The position numbers and the translations under genes are program-made. From assembly GCA_032358255.1 (NCBI GenBank), contig JAULBX010014203.1, forward strand, positions 32,334 through 96,333: a DNA stretch of 64,000 bases, written 5' to 3'. This DNA comes from Heterotrichella gracilis. Lineage: Eukaryota > Sar > Xanthophyceae > Tribonematales > Xanthonemataceae. Positions 60,974 to 64,000 of the stretch are shown in pieces. Numbering within the stretch: the stretch's first letter is position 1; each line of letters begins with the position of its first letter. Below the pieces are notes generated by a model that saw only the letters and a program-made list of their open reading frames with translations, was not told where the DNA came from and did not search any database.

Positions 60974-61979
60974 GGTGGTGGGTTCATACCTTTGCTTGAC
61001 TCCGGTATCACAGCTCCACTGCGCAGCCGCGTTGCCCCCCCACTGGACCGCCTGCGGGTATGCACCTAGGAGTGGGGACCTTCACCCAATGGAAAACCCT
61101 GTGCAAAACCCTGTACAGGTGAGCAAGGCACTAGAGCCAAGAACGAGCTGACATGAATGGCTAACGAGTGCTTCAAAACTAACCTACACCTATACAACTT
61201 CTGACACCATGAGAGGCCATGCATGCAAGAGTTTGCTGAGAGCCCGTTGACGACAGCAGCAGGTGATTGGTATCTTCAAAGTCGGGAAGACACTAAACCA
61301 AACAAAAGTGTATAGGTATAGTGAAGCTGCAAACCCTGTACACGGCTTATGTAGCAAGGAACCCACGCCTACTGGCGCAATATGCATGCAATACGACCCC
61401 TGTCACAAAGCAATAGGTACGGCCAGATACGTAGCACCGGCACCACCTTGGCCAAAATACTTTTCCAGGATTATCCAGGAACAAACTGTGTGCCCCACGC
61501 GGACTGCCGACTTCAGGCGAACTCGGCAAGGTACACTGAACATGACCTTTGTACTGAAAGCGGGGGACAACGAATCCAAGCAAGGACTATCTGGCCTCCA
61601 AAAGGAGAGGCATCAGTGTGCGATTCTATTCAAAAAGTGCACCTACCGCAGGAGCGAGGAGAACAGCTAGTGTACACGTTTGGCGGTGTACTTTTGGCCA
61701 ACCCCGATTGCATCCAATGGCGACCCCGAACTATTTGTTTTTCCACAAAGCTGGTATCATCAGTACAGCGTAAGCTTCAAGCTTTTTTAGGGTGGAGCTT
61801 GCTAGGCAGCAAACCTCAAGTCGTGTGGGAAACAGCGAGGCATCAGACCCAAGTTGCGTTGCCTCAGACCCATGCCTGTTTTGAACTGGGTTGCGTTTGT
61901 CAACACTCGAGCTCAGTCATAAATCGCAGGTCACTGTCGTGCACTAGCTAGAAGGAAACGTTATCAGACCTGGCTTCTT
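60974..61979. other. SWR1 upstream region and unassigned sequence
   Basis: Up to about 61250 this should be the promoter and 5' UTR of the SWR1 gene. From 61263 to 61951 two overlapping plus-strand frames stay open for 130-190 codons without any family signal I recognise. Given the retroelement remains just to the right, this may be more element sequence, but I cannot show it. Confidence 0.35.
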
Positions 61980-62400
61980 TTTGGCATGTATACCAAGAGG
62001 AGGGATGCTGCTGGTTTCAGCCAAAACAAGTTTATTGTTTTAAACACATGCTGACAAAACAAAAAGTATTTGACAGTCACATTCAGGGGAGCCAACCCAG
62101 GCAGTGCAAAAGCCATAGGGTTGAGTTAGCTAGGTTTAGAATGGGTGCCCATGAACTTGAGGTTGAAACTGGTAGATGGAGACGCGTTCATTATGAGCGT
62201 GGGTTGTGCAAATATTGCGAGACAATTGGACAGCACCATGTTGAAGATGAACACCATTTTATTTTTGAATGTCCGCTATACCACAATGTTAGAGAAACAT
62301 TTCAGAGCTGAAAGAAGAAGGAAGAAAGAAAGGGAACGCGTAGAGGCGTAGTTAAGGGGCCACTGGCTCGCACCAGGGCACCACACCAGCCAGAACAGCT
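61980..62400 (+). mobile_element. 3' fragment of a non-LTR retrotransposon ORF2 (zf-RVT end)
   Basis: Frame 62048-62311 encodes RFRMGAHELEVETGRWRR, then LCKYCETIG and HHVEDEHHFIFECPLYHNVR. The pattern C-x2-C ... H-x4-C after a GRW motif is the zinc-binding end found after the reverse transcriptase in many LINE-type and related retroelement proteins. The upstream enzyme part is absent, so it is a truncated relic. The purine-rich stretch after the stop (AAGAAGAAGGAAGAAAG) may belong to its 3' end. Confidence 0.6.
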
Positions 62401-62569
62401 GGTCAAGGATAGGCCTTGTGAGGCCTATTTAGCCAATGCCAGCAGGCATGGCATGCAAATGGGTTGAGTGTACACAGAGCATAGGAGACTTGAATAGCAA
62501 GCTTTTGCAACTCAGGAATTAGTTTGGCAATCACTCGTGGGGCTAAACAGAATGCTATAATGGCACCTT

Positions 62570-62866
62570 TTTTTCTTTTTCTTTTTTGAAGGTGTCCACG
62601 TTACAATTTCAGCCGAAGGGCCCGGCACGCCAAATGGAGGCGCAGCACCACACTCAGGGGGAATAGATGGACCCCCGTGCTGTGAGCAGTTCCCAGGATA
62701 CCTTGGCAAGTGGAGGGATGAGCACATATAGTGCCGGGTGTGCGCCAAAGCGCCAAATGACAGGCTTCAAGGCGCTGCAGCCTAGTAAAATATAGCAGAG
62801 TTCCAACGGTCCCAATCTAGGTCGTGCACTCAGCATACCTGCACGTACGCTGGTGCTCTCCCAGAA
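62570..62866 (-). mobile_element. Short retroposon (SINE-like) with poly(A) tail and target-site duplication
   Basis: A 297-base element in minus orientation. The plus strand begins with a T-rich tract (its A tail) and the unit is flanked by an 11-base duplication AATGGCACCTT at 62559-62569 and 62867-62877. The 5' part on the minus strand has GGGAGAGCACCAGC, like a tRNA A box, and GTTGGAACTC about 55 bases on, loosely like a B box. The 3' about 185 bases match the element ending at 63382. It encodes nothing I trust. Confidence 0.75.
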
Positions 62867-63179
62867 AATGGCACCTTACAGAAAGTTGTTTAGCTTTTTG
62901 GTAGTAAATGTGGAGCCAATGTGGCTCCATTATTTGTATTTTGTTTTTGCGGCGCCAAAGTTACAAGGGCACCCGGGGCAAGGCACAGGCCAAGCCGGGA
63001 AACATACGAAACAAAAGAGGAGAATTTCGCCCGGGGCCAGGACCCCAAGCTACAAAAAACCTCGGTCAGGAGCCAGAGGCTCGGATGGCCACAAAGTGGC
63101 GGGATGGAACACCCTAGGTGCTCGAATAGATAGCACATAACGGCAGCTATCAGTGGCGGGGCAGAGCCCATGTGGAAGC

Positions 63180-63382
63180 CGACCCAAAGAGGTTTGGCGC
63201 TTTGGCGCACACCCGGCACTACATGTACTCACCCCTCCACTTGCCAAGGTACCCTGGGAACTGCTCACAGCACGGGGGTCCATCTATTCCCCCTGAGTGT
63301 GGTGCTGCGCCTCCATTTGGCGTGCCGGGCCCTTCGGCTGCAACTGTAACGTGGACACCTCAAAAAAAAAAAAAAAAAAAAA
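63180..63382 (+). mobile_element. Second copy of the shared 3' tail, plus orientation, A21 end
   Basis: From about 63195 this matches the 3' part of the element at 62570-62866 in inverted orientation (GGCGCTTTGGCGCACACCCG to TAACGTGGACACCT), ending in about 21 A. Upstream of that the two copies do not match, so the 5' end of this copy is unknown; it may reach back to about 62880. Reverse-transcriptase coding sequence follows immediately. I could not find a target-site duplication. Confidence 0.65.
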
Positions 63383-64000
63383 GTACTACTCTGGGGAGTC
63401 CCCCTCGGGGCTCTTCCGGGAGTACCCCACTGATCCGTCTGCCCAGCAGCAACTGCTGGCCAGCGTTGATGTCATGCTTACGCAGGAACAAGCAGACCTT
63501 TGCGAGGGCCCATTGGGTACAGGCATGCTCACAGCCGAGGAGCTGCGCGACGCACTTGACCACACCCACAACAATAAGCACCCTGGGGCTGACGGCCTGC
63601 CGTACGAGTTCTACAAGCGATTCTGGGATCTGGTATGCCCCCTATTGTTGGCAGTGTGTCAGCGCATCACTCCGGATCCCTGCCTGCACACATGACCAGA
63701 GGTGTGGTTGCCCTCCTTTACAAGGGGGACGGCTCCAGAGCTCTGCTCAAGCATTTTTTTTTTTTTTTTTTTTTTTTTTTTGAAGGTGTCCACGTTACAG
63801 TTGCAGCCGAAGGGCCTGGCACGCCAAATGGAGGCGCTGCTCAAGCATTACAGACCCATCACGTTGCTGAACTGTGACTACAAATTGCTGGCAAAAGCTA
63901 TAGCCCAGCGCATGGCAGGCCCTCTGGCAGAGGTGCTTGACCCCACCCAAACAGGCTTTCTCCCAGGCAGGTGGATTGGGGACAACGTCCTCAACCACCT
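63383..64000 (+). pseudogene. LINE reverse transcriptase fragment, interrupted
   Basis: Frames encode ESPSGLFREYPTDPSAQQQL, LTAEELRDALDHTHNNKHPG, then ADGLPYEFYKRFWDLV, the start of a LINE-type reverse transcriptase. After a frameshift at about 63655-63680 the frame changes to SGSLPAHMTRGVVALLYKGD. It is interrupted by a short retroposed insert at 63756-63836 and resumes as HYRPITLLNCDYKLLAKAIA with TQTGFLPGRWIGDNVLNH at the right edge. Motifs fit RT blocks 1 to 2a of LINEs. It continues beyond the window. Confidence 0.8.
63756..63836 (-). mobile_element. 5'-truncated short retroposon nested in the LINE reverse transcriptase
   Basis: A poly(T) run (63754-63781) followed by 55 bases identical in kind to the 3' tail of the two neighbouring elements (GTGTCCACGTTACAGTTGCA onward to GCCAAATGGAGGCG). 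It is flanked by a 13-base duplication CTGCTCAAGCATT at 63743-63755 and 63837-63849. Removing insert and one duplicate leaves an open RT frame. Confidence 0.85.

Noticed and set aside
1-64000. tRNA, rRNA, CRISPR arrays and bacterial operons
   Set aside because: I read for cloverleaf-type arms, conserved rRNA segments and regularly spaced direct repeats and found none. The intron structure rules out a bacterial origin.

Overview
This window comes from a eukaryotic nuclear genome, most likely a chlorophyte green alga, possibly trebouxiophyte-like. Genes are dense and intron-rich on both strands, with GT-AG introns mostly of 150 to 600 bases. TGTAA poly(A) signals, the usual green-algal form, follow several stop codons. 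TTTAGGG-type telomere-like repeats occur between genes. There are green-lineage traits: a plastid-type leader, a hydroxyproline-rich cell-wall tail and a PIE1-like SWR1 ATPase. I rebuilt the gene models by hand from reading frames plus splice sites, and every exon chain listed keeps phase from start to stop unless noted.

Layout from the left. 1-604 (-): 5' part of a small membrane protein that runs off the left edge. 1538-5925 (+): SETD6/RKM4-type SET-domain lysine methyltransferase. 6450-8742 (+): SUMO E1 small subunit (AOS1/SAE1). 9464-10268 (-): short coiled-coil protein resembling BORCS6. 11139-11712 (-): small mitochondrial-type single-span membrane protein, divergent from 12041-14904 (+), ribosomal protein uL5 (RPL11). 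15780-16853 (+): probable plastid protein of unknown function. 18254-26758 (+): a 1250-residue protein joining about seven membrane spans, a PH-like domain, a long disordered linker and a C-terminal TKL-like kinase. 28513-29750 (-): unknown protein with a basic N-terminus and a C-terminal membrane anchor. 30880-36480 (-): glutamine-dependent NAD+ synthetase, divergent from 37486-40389 (+), a class 3 lipase. 42680-46077 (-): secreted GH5 mannanase with a (S)PPPKPK cell-wall tail. 47268-60973 (-): a 2340-residue, 27-exon SWR1/PIE1/SRCAP chromatin-remodelling ATPase. 61980-64000: retroelement debris, made of non-LTR retrotransposon fragments and three copies of a poly(A)-tailed short element, two with clear target-site duplications.

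The neighbours share no pathway; this is an ordinary eukaryotic gene neighbourhood with several divergent promoters. The most unusual content is the 7TM-PH-kinase fusion, a doubled H2A.Z-binding-type motif in the SWR1 ATPase, dead exon duplications inside two introns, and a retroposed sequence nested in a LINE reverse transcriptase whose removal restores the reading frame. Intergenic stretches of about 300 bases or more are described individually.
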